A DNA stretch of 64,000 nucleotides, taken from positions 932,501 through 996,500 of the forward strand of contig CP136497.1 of assembly GCA_032768795.1 (NCBI GenBank), read 5' to 3'. Each line of letters starts with the position of its first letter. The stretch's first letter is position 1. Made by a program: the position numbers and the translations under genes. The stretch comes from Tremella fuciformis (taxonomy: Eukaryota > Basidiomycota > Tremellomycetes > Tremellales > Tremellaceae). The notes beneath the pieces are model-generated. The model ran no database searches and had not been told where the DNA came from. It was given only the letters and a program-made list of their open reading frames with translations. This document shows positions 24,763 to 34,270 of this stretch, in pieces.

Positions 24763-26159
24763 CTACGCCTCTTCGCGCCGCTTCTTGGCCTCTTCCTCCA
24801 GTGCCTCGCGCCCATCCTTGACCTCGTCAAACCGGTACATCGGCAAATCCAGTAGGACACTCCGCTTGATCCACTCCGGCAGACGGCCATACAGCGCCGG
24901 CGGGAGGGGGACTAAGATGGACGTGGAAGCGAGGTACCGCTTGTAATTTGCCCAAGCGTCGTTCTTTGCCGGACTGGGACTCGGACTCGAGCTGGGGGCG
25001 GTCGAGTCGTCCGATGAAGAAGGGGAGTGCGAGAGGAGGTAGTATTTCTTCGCGGTGGGCTTCTCGGCGGTAGGTATACCAGAGAGGAAGAGCAGCCTGC
25101 GGTCAGCCTCTACCTCTAGACAGGGCGGGGGACATACAGGACAGCCGTCAGGAGAGGCGAGAGGACCGCTGCGTACTGCGCCGCCCGGGCGCCAGAAGCC
25201 TTGACCGCCCCGCGGTCCGTGGGCGTGACTAATACTCAGTATCACTTGTGAAGTGGGGGGGAGACGCACGGCACAGCACGTAGAGCCCGACGTGAAGCGT
25301 GATCTCGCCAAAGTACGGCGGGTGGCGCGAGTAGCGCCACAGGCCTTTGGTGCACGGTACGCCCTTGGGCGGCTTGGACGCTTTGAAGCGGTACTTTTGT
25401 ACGTCGCCGACCGCCTCGCAGAACAGTCCGACGGCAAAGAGGATGACGCCGATGATGTCCCCCGCGTCGTGCCCGAAGGGGTAGTCGCCCCCTCCGTGCA
25501 GCAGGTCGGAGACGGCGGGCGAGTTGAGCACGACCGTGGGCAGCGCTGGGGTCAGCGCCACTCCTCTAAGACTGATTCGGTGCGCCCCTCCGGGCCGCAC
25601 GGTCGACTCACACACCACCCACACCCATACAATCTGAAACACCCAAAAGCCGGCAAACTTGAAGAAATGACTGCGCATCTCGTCGAACCGCGTGTCGCTG
25701 CCCGTCTTGAGGACGCGGAACAGCAGGAAGCCCCCGAGCCGCGCGGACCATATCATGACGAGCACGGACGCTACAATGTTGCGCGCATGGTAGGCTTCTC
25801 GTCAGCCGCGAGCGAATCGAAGCGGCGGCTCTAGTCGGAGTGAAGCGGCCACTCTAGGGCACGATTGTGCCGAGGGAGGCGGGAGGGGGAGGGGAGGGGG
25901 AAGGGGGCGAGGGGGCAGACTCACTGCCGCCTGTGCATAGTGTGATCAGCGCTAGGATGAAAAAGTTGCTACCGCCCGTAAAGCTGCACCACATCAGCTC
26001 CCCCTCTCTGAATCAATTGAAGAGAGGACAAGACGAGACGCACTCGGTGATCTTGTCAAACTGCAGTGTCCACGCGATGACGAAGCCCGTGCATTGCCAT
26101 GCGACGGTGATGAGGAGCGAGATGGCGAGGTTGTACTTGTCCAACACGACGTGCGACAT
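24763..26159 (-). CDS. DUF1295 membrane protein, steroid 5-alpha-reductase-like
   Basis: An integral membrane protein of the DUF1295 (steroid reductase C-terminal-like) family. Six exons on the minus strand, 26159-26044, 25983-25925, 25797-25612, 25545-25270, 25228-25138 and 25096-24763, give 353 residues. The hallmark motifs are SARLGGFLLFRVLK with DTRFDEMR, the helix ending VVSLPTVVLNSP, then DIIGVILFAVGLF and the reductase-like pocket WRYSRHPPYFGE. The family is predicted to bind NADPH and reduce a sterol or lipid double bond; the substrate is not established. The phase-1 donor at 25611 is supported because only it yields the VVSLPTVVLN reading. The C-terminal tail is Ser-rich, then Lys/Arg/Glu-rich. 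Confidence 0.85.
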
Positions 26160-26440
26160 CTTGCCGACTCTAACTGCTAGAGTGCTAGGACCTAGATTGC
26201 ACCGCTACGAAGGCCCGAGGTCGCTATATGTATTTGTGCATCTGTACGGTGCCAAGCTATGCGGTCTTGTTTGCCCGACGCCGTCCATGAGCTCAGAGTG
26301 AGATGAGACGACGCCGAGGGTATGACGCAAGAATAATTCAATCCGATCGATCGTCAGGAACACCGAGACTACCAACCACCACCACCTCCACGATGCAAAA
26401 AGACCAGCCATGCATGCCATTACTCTATGCAACATCCCAA

Positions 26441-28834
26441 CTAACTCCAAACATCCGTCATCAAGCGCTGCACATCAGCACCACACTTCTCACACTGACA
26501 CTCATCACTCACGTTCCTCTCCTTGAGCAGCTTGAGCTCCCGCGCACCTTCCACCTCGACGCTGCCGCCCTTGGCCTCGGCGAGCATCTGCACCAGCCTC
26601 TCCTCGACAGCCTTGGCCATGCTCTTGGCATCGCCGCAGATGTACACGTATGCCCGCTTCTCCAGGATGAGAGGGGCGAGCTCGGCGCGTTTCTCCCAGA
26701 TGTGATCTTGGACATACACCTTGCCTGGCAGATCAGCTCGGCTCTCACATTCCTCAGCTGACACTCACTCGGGCCCTCGCGCGAGAACGCAACGGTCATA
26801 TTCAGTTTGCCCCTCAGCTCTTCCTCGTACTTTGGCCACTCGTCGCGGTACAAAAAGTCCTCGTCCCGGTTTCGGCACCCGTAGAAGAGGTACATCGGGG
26901 CCCAGTCTGCCAACGCGTCCGGCCCGTTCTTCTCAATGGCCTTGCGGGCGAGAGCTACGCGCTCCTGTACGAATCCGCGGAAAGGCGCCACGCCGGTACC
27001 AGGTCCAATCATGATGACAGGGACTTTGGGCGAGGTGGGCAGGCGGAAAGTGGATCGCCTGACGTGAATCGGGACGCGGTAGACATCCCCTCGAAGGTAG
27101 TGCCCCCGTGGACCGCCGAGGCGGTACGTCGGTGCCTTGTGCATGGTGACCTTCTCCAGTCCATTCGGTGTCCCCGCCGGCGAGCCCGAGCGAGAGTCCA
27201 CGGGCGTAGTGGGTGACGAAGCATTCTTGACGTTGAGAATGAAGTTTGTGCTGACACCGAAGACCCATCGGCGGGCTTGGTCGTGCGCGTGTGAGGGGAG
27301 CGACTGGTACTTGAGCACGACGGCAGTGACGTGGATGGCGGACGGGTGGAGCTTTGACGAAGAGGAGATCGAGTAGTATCTGGGCTGAAGACGGGGTACG
27401 ACAGAGACGATGCGGTCGAACGGGATGGGCCAGACGCTCGTGTTCAGCTCGAAGGGAGGGTGCTGCGATTCGCCCATGGCGGCCTGAAGCACTTCGGCGA
27501 GCTTGAGAGCAGGCCCATCAATCTCATTATGGTATGCGTCCTTGTCCGTTCCCCAGCGCTGCATCTTCTCGCGAGCCGCATCGTTCGGGGCATAGCGAGC
27601 GAGAAAGGCGATAGTTTGCCGCGAGGCAACGGCCGAGATATCGAGGTAGTGTCGGAAGATCGCGTCGTACGTTGCAGGGGTAGGGAAAGGCACCTTGGCC
27701 AGGGCGGGGTCAAGCGACTCGATGGCGACGACGGCTTGGCGCCGATCGCCCACCAGCCCAAGACACGCGAGCATACGGTCGACTTCGAGATCCGGGTTGG
27801 AAGGCCAGATGCCGACGTGGTCACCGTGCTGGTACGACATGCCGCTGCCGGTAATGTCAAACTCGATGTGCACACAGTTGCGATCGGCCGCGACGGAGAA
27901 GAGCTCCTTGGAGAAGAGGACCGGGGCAGGATAGGGGTTCTTGGAATCGTACGATCCGATCGGGGTGCTGTTGCCGCTCGCGCTGGCCAGAAGGGCCCGC
28001 GGCGACAGCTCGCCATGGTAAACCTTCTCAGCGGGGTGCGTCGAGATTTCGGTGACGGTGAAGTCGGCCACGTCGCCCGCGCCGCCCTCTTCCACGCCCA
28101 GCTCGGCGGCGAAAGCGTCCCACATGGGGTCTTTCCAGGCCAGGTAGTCCTCCTCCATAGACTTGTCATCGTCGCCCTCGCCCCGCTCGCCAATCCGCTT
28201 GGCCCCCAGGGCCTCCAGCCGCGCGTCGAGCTTGCGGGCCACCTCGTTGTAGTACGCATACGTCTTGTTGCCCAGCCCAAAGACGACATAGCGGAGGTTC
28301 TCGAGCGACTGGCCGTTGGAGAACTCTACATTCTCGTCCGACAGGAATTCCATGAGCGGCTGCGCGTTGTCGGTCGGATCGCCCTCGCCGTAGGTGGCCA
28401 CGACGAAGAAGACGGCGTGGGACGAGGGGACCGTATCGAGGTTGGCGAAATCGTACTCTTCGGGATCGCAGACGAGCGACGAGATGCCGAAGCGAGACTT
28501 GGCCTCTTTGGCCAGCCGGATGGTATACTCTTCTGCCGTCCCGGTCTGCGAGCCGTAGAACATGACGCAGCGTTTCGACTGTCTGTCAGTGGCGGCACAG
28601 CTGCAGCTGCCAGCTGGCAGCGACCCAAGGGCCGGGACTCACGGCCCGCTCCATCTTGGCCACAAAGTCCCGCGGGTCACCCTCATCCTGCACCTGCTTT
28701 TTCTTGCCCCCCGCCGCAGGCGCAGCAGAGCCGCTCTTCCTGCCGCCGATGAGAGGCAGCGAGTCCTTGAACCACCATGCGAGCGGTAAGAGGATGGTGA
28801 GGGCGATGATGACGAGGTCGATCGGGGACGCCAT
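26441..28834 (-). CDS. NCP1: NADPH-cytochrome P450 reductase
   Basis: The ER-anchored diflavin reductase that passes electrons from NADPH to cytochromes P450 and other acceptors such as squalene epoxidase. Four exons on the minus strand, 28834-28643, 28578-26769, 26724-26513 and 26467-26441, give 746 residues. In order: an N-terminal membrane anchor (IDLVIIALTILLPLAWWF), the FMN loop YGSQTGTAEE, ATYGEGDPTD and GLGNKTYAYYN, the FAD-binding RYYSISSS, an atypical GVSTNFI where GVCSNFL is usual, the NADPH site GPGTGVAPFRGFVQER, and the C-terminal DVWS with the flavin-stacking Trp. The last intron (26468-26512) is 45 nt and has no stop; see findings. It lies tail-to-tail in tandem behind the CNNM gene. 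Confidence 0.95.
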
Positions 28835-29248
28835 GATGGGCGATTTGGGGTGGTTGTCTCCGCAAGCAGGAGATGTAAATTTCAGAAAGGCACTAGGGAG
28901 AAAAAAGCTACAGCCAACTACAGATCAAGATCGCGGCCGGCTGGTGAGGACTTCGACGGTGACCAGCGTGTGGTATGCCCACGGCCACTTGGGATCGCGG
29001 TGTCTTGAATCTCAGAGTATGAGAACCAAGACGCCGATGGCAAGACGACGTGGAAAGATGAGACGAGGGACGAGGGAAACAAAGAGGCTCGGCCGGGACG
29101 TGACACGTGGATTCATCGGCCGAGCGTGATGGGCACTTGTCTCTGGGCGAGATGTGATGGAGGGCAGTCCTCTTGCTTATGCTTGCTCAAGCTCATCATC
29201 CCGCGCAGCATCAATCTCTCACAGCGTACCCTCAAAGGCAGCCGGGAC
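28835..29248. other. Intergenic region upstream of NCP1
   Basis: This 414-bp stretch separates the NCP1 start from the stop of the CNNM gene, both on the minus strand. No gene or repeat was seen. Confidence 0.5.
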
Positions 29249-31150
29249 TCATGCATTGTCCGCTGGGTCACGAGGTTGAGGGTGATCAATCAAGCTCCCC
29301 ACTTGTCCCCGGCCTTTGGCATCCCTGGTCTCCATGACCACACGCCGACGCGCTAAACGACCCTCAAATATCCGTTTCAGACCTGCCGGGTGCTGTTCAC
29401 GATGCTTTGGTCGCACGACCGGCACTCGACTGTGAATGTCAACGTATTGGTCGGACTCGTCCTAAAGCCATTAGCTAGGCTCGATTCCCTGTATCTCACG
29501 ATGATTTCCGCTCCGATCAATTCCTGCAACATCAGCACAGCATGGACCGCGGATGGGACACACCTCGACGACGTCCTCTAGGGTCACGATACCGATTGCC
29601 CCTTGATCTTGCCCTGGAGCAGTGGTCACCAAAAGGATGTGACTGCGACCGGTTTGAAAGCTTCGCATCAGCAACAGGCCCCGACAGCATGACAAGCTGA
29701 CTATGACATGGCTGATCGTCAGCAGTGTCTCATCAGCGTCGGAGATCACTTGCCTTCCAGTAATGCAAGGTCGGGCGGACACTGTGGTAGTACTTGCTCG
29801 ATGAGACTGGAGGCCGGTTTCAGGTCTGACGGGTCATATTCCACGAGCGATCGAATCGTGAGGTATCCTCTAGAAGGTCAGCCGGGCAAGAGCACACTGG
29901 CTTACATGAAGGCTCCCGGTGCGCTCGGCTCAAACACAGGGATCCGGCTATACCCCCTTTGGACAATCTCGCTGACAAGCTCATCATCCTACTTTTAATC
30001 CTAAAGTCTCGCTCCATGCACATGTACTCACGACGATACGCTCCGCGGACAATTTGAAGACATCCTCCATCGGAGTCATGACTTCACCGACAGTCTTCCC
30101 GGAAAAGTCCAGTACGCTACCAAGCAAGAGCAGCTCCTCGTCTTGCAGTTTGTCTTCGACTCCGAGCGACACAAAGGTCTTCAATTCGGCTTTGCGATAT
30201 GTCACGCCTTCGTCGTGCGAGCCGAGGAAGTTATCCAGGAGCTGTTGTACTTAAGCATCTAAATACGACCATAGCGACCTGACTCACCCAGCCCATCGGT
30301 CTCGCAATGGGGTACATCAAAATGATCAAAGCCTTGACCAGCGGCGCAAATCCTGCTCCTATGGAGAGCCCATATCGACTGCAGATTGACTGGGGAAGAA
30401 TCCTGATCATCAGCGGCTTTGCTCGTGGGTTGTGATTAGCTTACTCTGTTTCGCAGAAGAGAGAAAGAGGTCTCAGTGGATCTCTTTGCCAAGTGGAAGA
30501 AGGCGTCTCACCTCCGAAGATCACCTTCTTGTAAGCAGCGCGCTTTCACTGGAGGGAGACTTACCTCCAGAACAGTGCTCGCCAAGATTGCCACCCAGCC
30601 GCCTCCGACCTATGAGTTTAGCCGACATTTGTCGCACAGCTGTTATAGGACGTACAATGGAATCGAGGAAGATGGGAAGAGACGTGTTGATGAGTGTGTT
30701 CCCTGTCCGTCAGCGAATACAGACCAAGCTACACCGGTACGTACCGAGCAGCAGGACTACCAGCATGGTGTGCCTTCCACTTTGTAGGAGACGCAGAACT
30801 TTGGGCGCCTGCTTCCTCTCGTCTTCCGTCCCAGAAAGACTTAGGACTTGGAGGTTGACCTTGCAATCAGACGCGTAGTCCCATGGTCCCCTCACCCGAA
30901 CTCACACTGTCCAAGCCCATAAGCCCCAGCGTGAGACCTGAGAAAAGACCGCCAAGAAGCACCAATGCGATGATCATGACGATGTACCAGCCGAATAGCG
31001 GGTCATCCGGCGGGACATGGACATGTGGTTCGCTCACTGAATCGTCAGCCTCCGTTCCGCCCGCATGCCGCAGACCGCCCCGGGAGGAGGGCGTGTGAAG
31101 GGGTTGGATGATAATCACTGACCATTTTTGTGAGCTTTGAGCAGCATCAT
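29249..31150 (-). CDS. MAM3: CNNM/Mam3-type membrane protein (DUF21 plus CBS pair)
   Basis: A vacuolar or plasma-membrane protein linked to metal homeostasis in yeast. Fourteen exons on the minus strand: 31150-31123, 31036-30906, 30859-30745, 30702-30656, 30609-30565, 30524-30512, 30445 (one nucleotide), 30402-30288, 30241-30032, 29988-29906, 29869-29754, 29700-29564, 29523-29500 and 29461-29249. The DUF21 domain shows GGLFSGLTLGLMGLDSVNLQVL, read across two exons, then VIFG-E-ILPQSICSRYGL, and the CBS part has VGEVMTPMEDVF, GYSRIPVFEPSAPG and [27 protein letters not shown]. All phases close. Least certain are the start codon, the one-base exon, and the GC-AG junction 29753/29701. Confidence 0.8.
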
Positions 31151-31639
31151 GAAGAACGCATCAACCGTTTACAGCTTCACGCTTGAGCAAGCGATGGGAG
31201 AATTGCTCGAGAGACGGAGCGATCGAAGACGAGCTGGTCACACGAGCTTGGGTAACGAACGTGTTTGCTCTCGAAAAGGCTCGTGGGGCTCCGACTGATC
31301 TGCCACAGACTCGGACTCGGCCGGCCCAGGCACGCCCAAACCACAGCCTGTCTCTATCGCTTCCTCGGTCGTTTGTTGCAGCATATCCGTCATCTAAGCG
31401 GTCATCATGCCTGTTTAGAAGTGGTAGACGTTGTCAAGAAGAGATGTGAGGAGCTAGCGGCGTCTTATGTGAAGTTGAGAGTGGAGCAGCTGACTGGACT
31501 GCCACTGATGTGCACTGACCTCCGCCAGGTCCTCCCAAAGGCACCCCCTAATCTCTCACGCGCCCGCCTCCACCTCCCGAGTCCAATTCCATATGTGAGA
31601 CGTTCTAGCACATCCATCATCCACCTTGCACCTACTCAT
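31151..31639. other. Intergenic region between CNNM gene and mobile element
   Basis: This 489-bp stretch holds the upstream region of the CNNM gene. Open frames here have no recognisable content. It ends at the T that flanks the Helentron-like element. Confidence 0.5.
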
Positions 31640-32321
31640 CAGCGTAGCTCTTACGGGGCGAATTTCTGCGGGTGTCCCTGGAACGAAAACGGTAAATGGG
31701 GGAATTAAATAAGAAAATTCCGGCCATTCTGATTTCATCAGCACAATCCTAATATGCATTGTGTCCTTGCCAAATTGCCTTTCATCAGAGAATAAAGATC
31801 TATGCATGAGGCTGATGCATGGAATGATCTCTGTAGCAGAACCAATCGCCTACATAGCTACTGCCATACCCTGCCCTATCATTGCACCAAAATGGTTACA
31901 ATAGCGCAAGTCTGACAAGACTGCAATAGGCTTGCCAGGTGGCAGCTGTGACATAGCCCCTGTGACCAGCTTGGCATGCCTATGATCATCTGATCAGCCT
32001 AGCATGCCCAACAAGCACTTGCGCATCTCTTGATGAAGTGCTTTAGCTTGCAACTAATCAATGTTCTACAGTACATCCGGCTTTGCCGGATGCTTGACCC
32101 GTAAGGGCTGCGATGGCTGCGCCGCTAGGCGCAAGGGGGGGTCTTGGGGGGGTGTCCCACCCCCCCATGTCTAACGGAACCAAAGAACAAGGAATTGCAT
32201 TAGGTTTTCCAAATTGCCTGAGAACCAATAACTTGAATACCTGATTAGAAATTCAGAGCTAAAAAAGAATTGAAATAACGAGCTACGCCCTATCGCGCAC
32301 TTTCCTGCACGATCTACCTAG
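31640..32321 (+). mobile_element. Non-autonomous Helentron/Helitron2-like element, copy 1
   Basis: A 682-bp block repeated, with no difference I can find, at 58345-59026. It runs from CAGCGTAGCTC to CTACCTAG and is flanked by T on both sides, fitting T^T insertion without a target duplication. A 9-bp asymmetric inverted repeat, GCGTAGCTC at 31642-31650 and GAGCTACGC at 32280-32288, lies 2 nt from the left end and 33 nt from the right end. Between the right repeat and the end is a hairpin (arms 32293-32299 and 32306-32312, one mismatch), then 5 nt and CTAG. These are the terminal features of Helentrons. It has no Rep/helicase gene, so it would need an autonomous partner. It is more AT-rich than its surroundings except for a cluster of GC-rich hairpins at 32074-32167. 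Confidence 0.75.
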
Positions 32322-32374
32322 TTCACACCGCTGCCTACTGAAAGCGCCGTCCTGGCCTGGCAAGCGCAAACAGC

Positions 32375-33983
32375 ATGACGGCGTCTCCAGCAGCGCCCCC
32401 AGGGGGAGCGGACCTCTTTGGCACGAGAGTGAGACCTGACCCTCCTCGCACGACTGACTCGCAGTGGCCCCCGTCGTCGACGCTAGCTCCAGCTCTCGAC
32501 AAGCTGTCGGTGGAGACCGAGCTCATTCCTGGCGACTGGACAATGGAAGCAGTTGATTCATTCGGAGTTCCGGACGAGATGAAGGTCGACGGCTGGACGC
32601 TGTTCTGGGAGCATGAGCTGTTTGAGCGTGTGAGTAACCCGGTCTCTTGAGATCTCCCTGATGGCTGACAGCACAAGCGTACGCCTACGCCTGGCTCACC
32701 CTCATACGGCGGCACGACAAACCGCTCGGGTCCAACGACACTGCCGCAAATCTCCGTAACGCCAGCTGTTCCTGAAGCAGGACCACCGAAGCGACAGCTC
32801 AGTCCGGACACTGAAGAGGATTCAGAGGCTCCTACGTCACCAGACACGGTCCTGAACACCCCAGACTCGGCATGTCAGCTGCTGTTGCCACCCGCCTGGT
32901 CTGCCGGTCCACGACCGGTAGGACAGATCCGGAAAGCTGCCGCGACCACCGGCGCTCCCGATGAATCATCAGCTAGCCTGGACGACGATGAAGCTACATT
33001 GAATGAAGACACCTCTAGCGGTTCGAGCCCCGCCATTTCCCTGACTCGATATATCGACTGGGGCGAGAACAATGCGCAAGAGGATCGACCCACACTCCCC
33101 GCGCTCGAGCTTCTAGAGGACGGTTGCACCCCGCAGGAAGTCGATCATACATCCCCTATCGTCAGATCAGAGTCCAACCGTCCACTCTGGACACCTCGAC
33201 TTAAGAGAAAGACCATTCAGCGTGATACGCCGCAAGCAACGGATTCTTCGGAAGAAGGCTTCATTGGATCAACGGCGACAACCCGGCAGAGGGCGACTCA
33301 GTCTAGGAAGGGGAGCTCCGCGCGACCTGAGACCGACATCCTTGCCTCCAACCTGTGTCAAAGACAGTCCAAACTCGAATCTGAGAAGAAGACTCGACAG
33401 ATGTTCGAGCTTCCTCCTCTCCCTACGGATGACTCCGAGGACGAGCTGAAGTTCAAACCCTCAGAACGTACTCCGATGCATGTCGAGCCAGTGTCACGAC
33501 CACCCTCGCCACTCCGACGTGCCGCCTGGGCGAAGGCTCAGACGCAATTTCCCAGACCTAATGAACGTCGCATGTATACTGCCAAAGAGGTGAGAATCTT
33601 CACTGTCCCGCACACCCGATGGCTTCCTCCGGGAGCTTTTTGCTGTACTGACTTACAGGATCAGCTGATGCTCGACCTCGTCAGATACCCGAGCCTCTCC
33701 GAGACCGCTCTGCAGCATATAGCATCCGGCCTCAAGAAGGAAGGCTACGAAAGGACCACTTCGGCTATTCAGTTCAGGTGAGACCTAGCGTTCCGCGTTA
33801 CGTTCGCAGCTGACTCACAGGCTGCGGAATGCCCTCAAGGACAGATTCGCGGAGCGGTGCTATGAGCTCCAGGCAGGTCGCATACTGTACAGGGGTGGCG
33901 GGGCAAGCGAGACTCCAGCCGGGTCCAAGCAGAACCCAATCACTCGTCTCAGCAAGAGGAGGAGGCTGGAGAGTGACATGTGA
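32375..33983 (+). CDS. Unknown protein with C-terminal Myb/SANT-like segment
   Basis: I do not recognise this gene. Exons 32375-32629, 32672-33589, 33659-33777 and 33821-33983 give 484 residues with all phases closing. The first exon includes a Trp-rich patch (GDWTMEAVDSF, VDGWTLFWEHELFER). The middle is disordered, acidic and Ser/Pro-rich. The last about 110 residues look like a single Myb/SANT-type helical domain: MYTAKEDQLMLDLVRYPSLS, then ALQHIASGLKKEGYERTTSAIQFRLRNAL read over the last two introns, ending in the basic SKRRRLESDM. The E-D-x-L start and the R-T-x-x-A-I-x-x-R-L third helix suggest DNA binding, but this is inference. Its ATG lies only 53 bp past the Helentron-like element. 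Confidence 0.65.
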
Positions 33984-34270
33984 TTCGTCGTGTACCAAAT
34001 AGACTTCTGGATTCATGTTGTACATAGAGGCTCACACCCTGCTCATCACATCATGTCTGCATCAGACCAGGCCATGCACCACCGCTCCAGGAATCATCTG
34101 ATGCAAATGCCACACTGGTGAAATCGCGTCAGCGCCACATTCGTCGACCACTCGTGCCAAAAGCCAAAGCCACTTTCAACGGTCCATCGTTCTCCTTCCA
34201 GCCCAACTTTTGATCTCCCATCTTCGAAGGCGCAGGACCGAGAGTAGAGGCAGGAGCAGGAGCAGCGAGG

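Noticed and set aside
27460..28752. A 430-codon open frame on the plus strand
   Set aside because: It is antisense to the well-supported P450 reductase and has no family resemblance; GC-rich third positions make such shadow frames common.
30446..30511. A 37-nt alternative exon in the CNNM gap instead of the one-base exon
   Set aside because: It would need a 30-nt intron without a branch site, and would insert 12 residues into an invariant motif.
31556..31807. A short minus-strand frame in both element copies that looks partly protein-like
   Set aside because: It is under 85 codons, runs out of the element into unrelated flank with different endings in the two copies, and matches no family I know.
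31640..32321. The repeat read as a solo LTR or TIR DNA transposon/MITE
   Set aside because: There is no TG...CA terminus, no terminal inverted repeat at both ends, and no target-site duplication around either copy; the asymmetric repeats plus 3' hairpin fit a Helentron better.
33017..33028. GGTTCGAGCCC, a perfect tRNA B-box-like string
   Set aside because: It lies inside a coding exon, and no A-box, acceptor stem or poly-T terminator is present at the right spacing.
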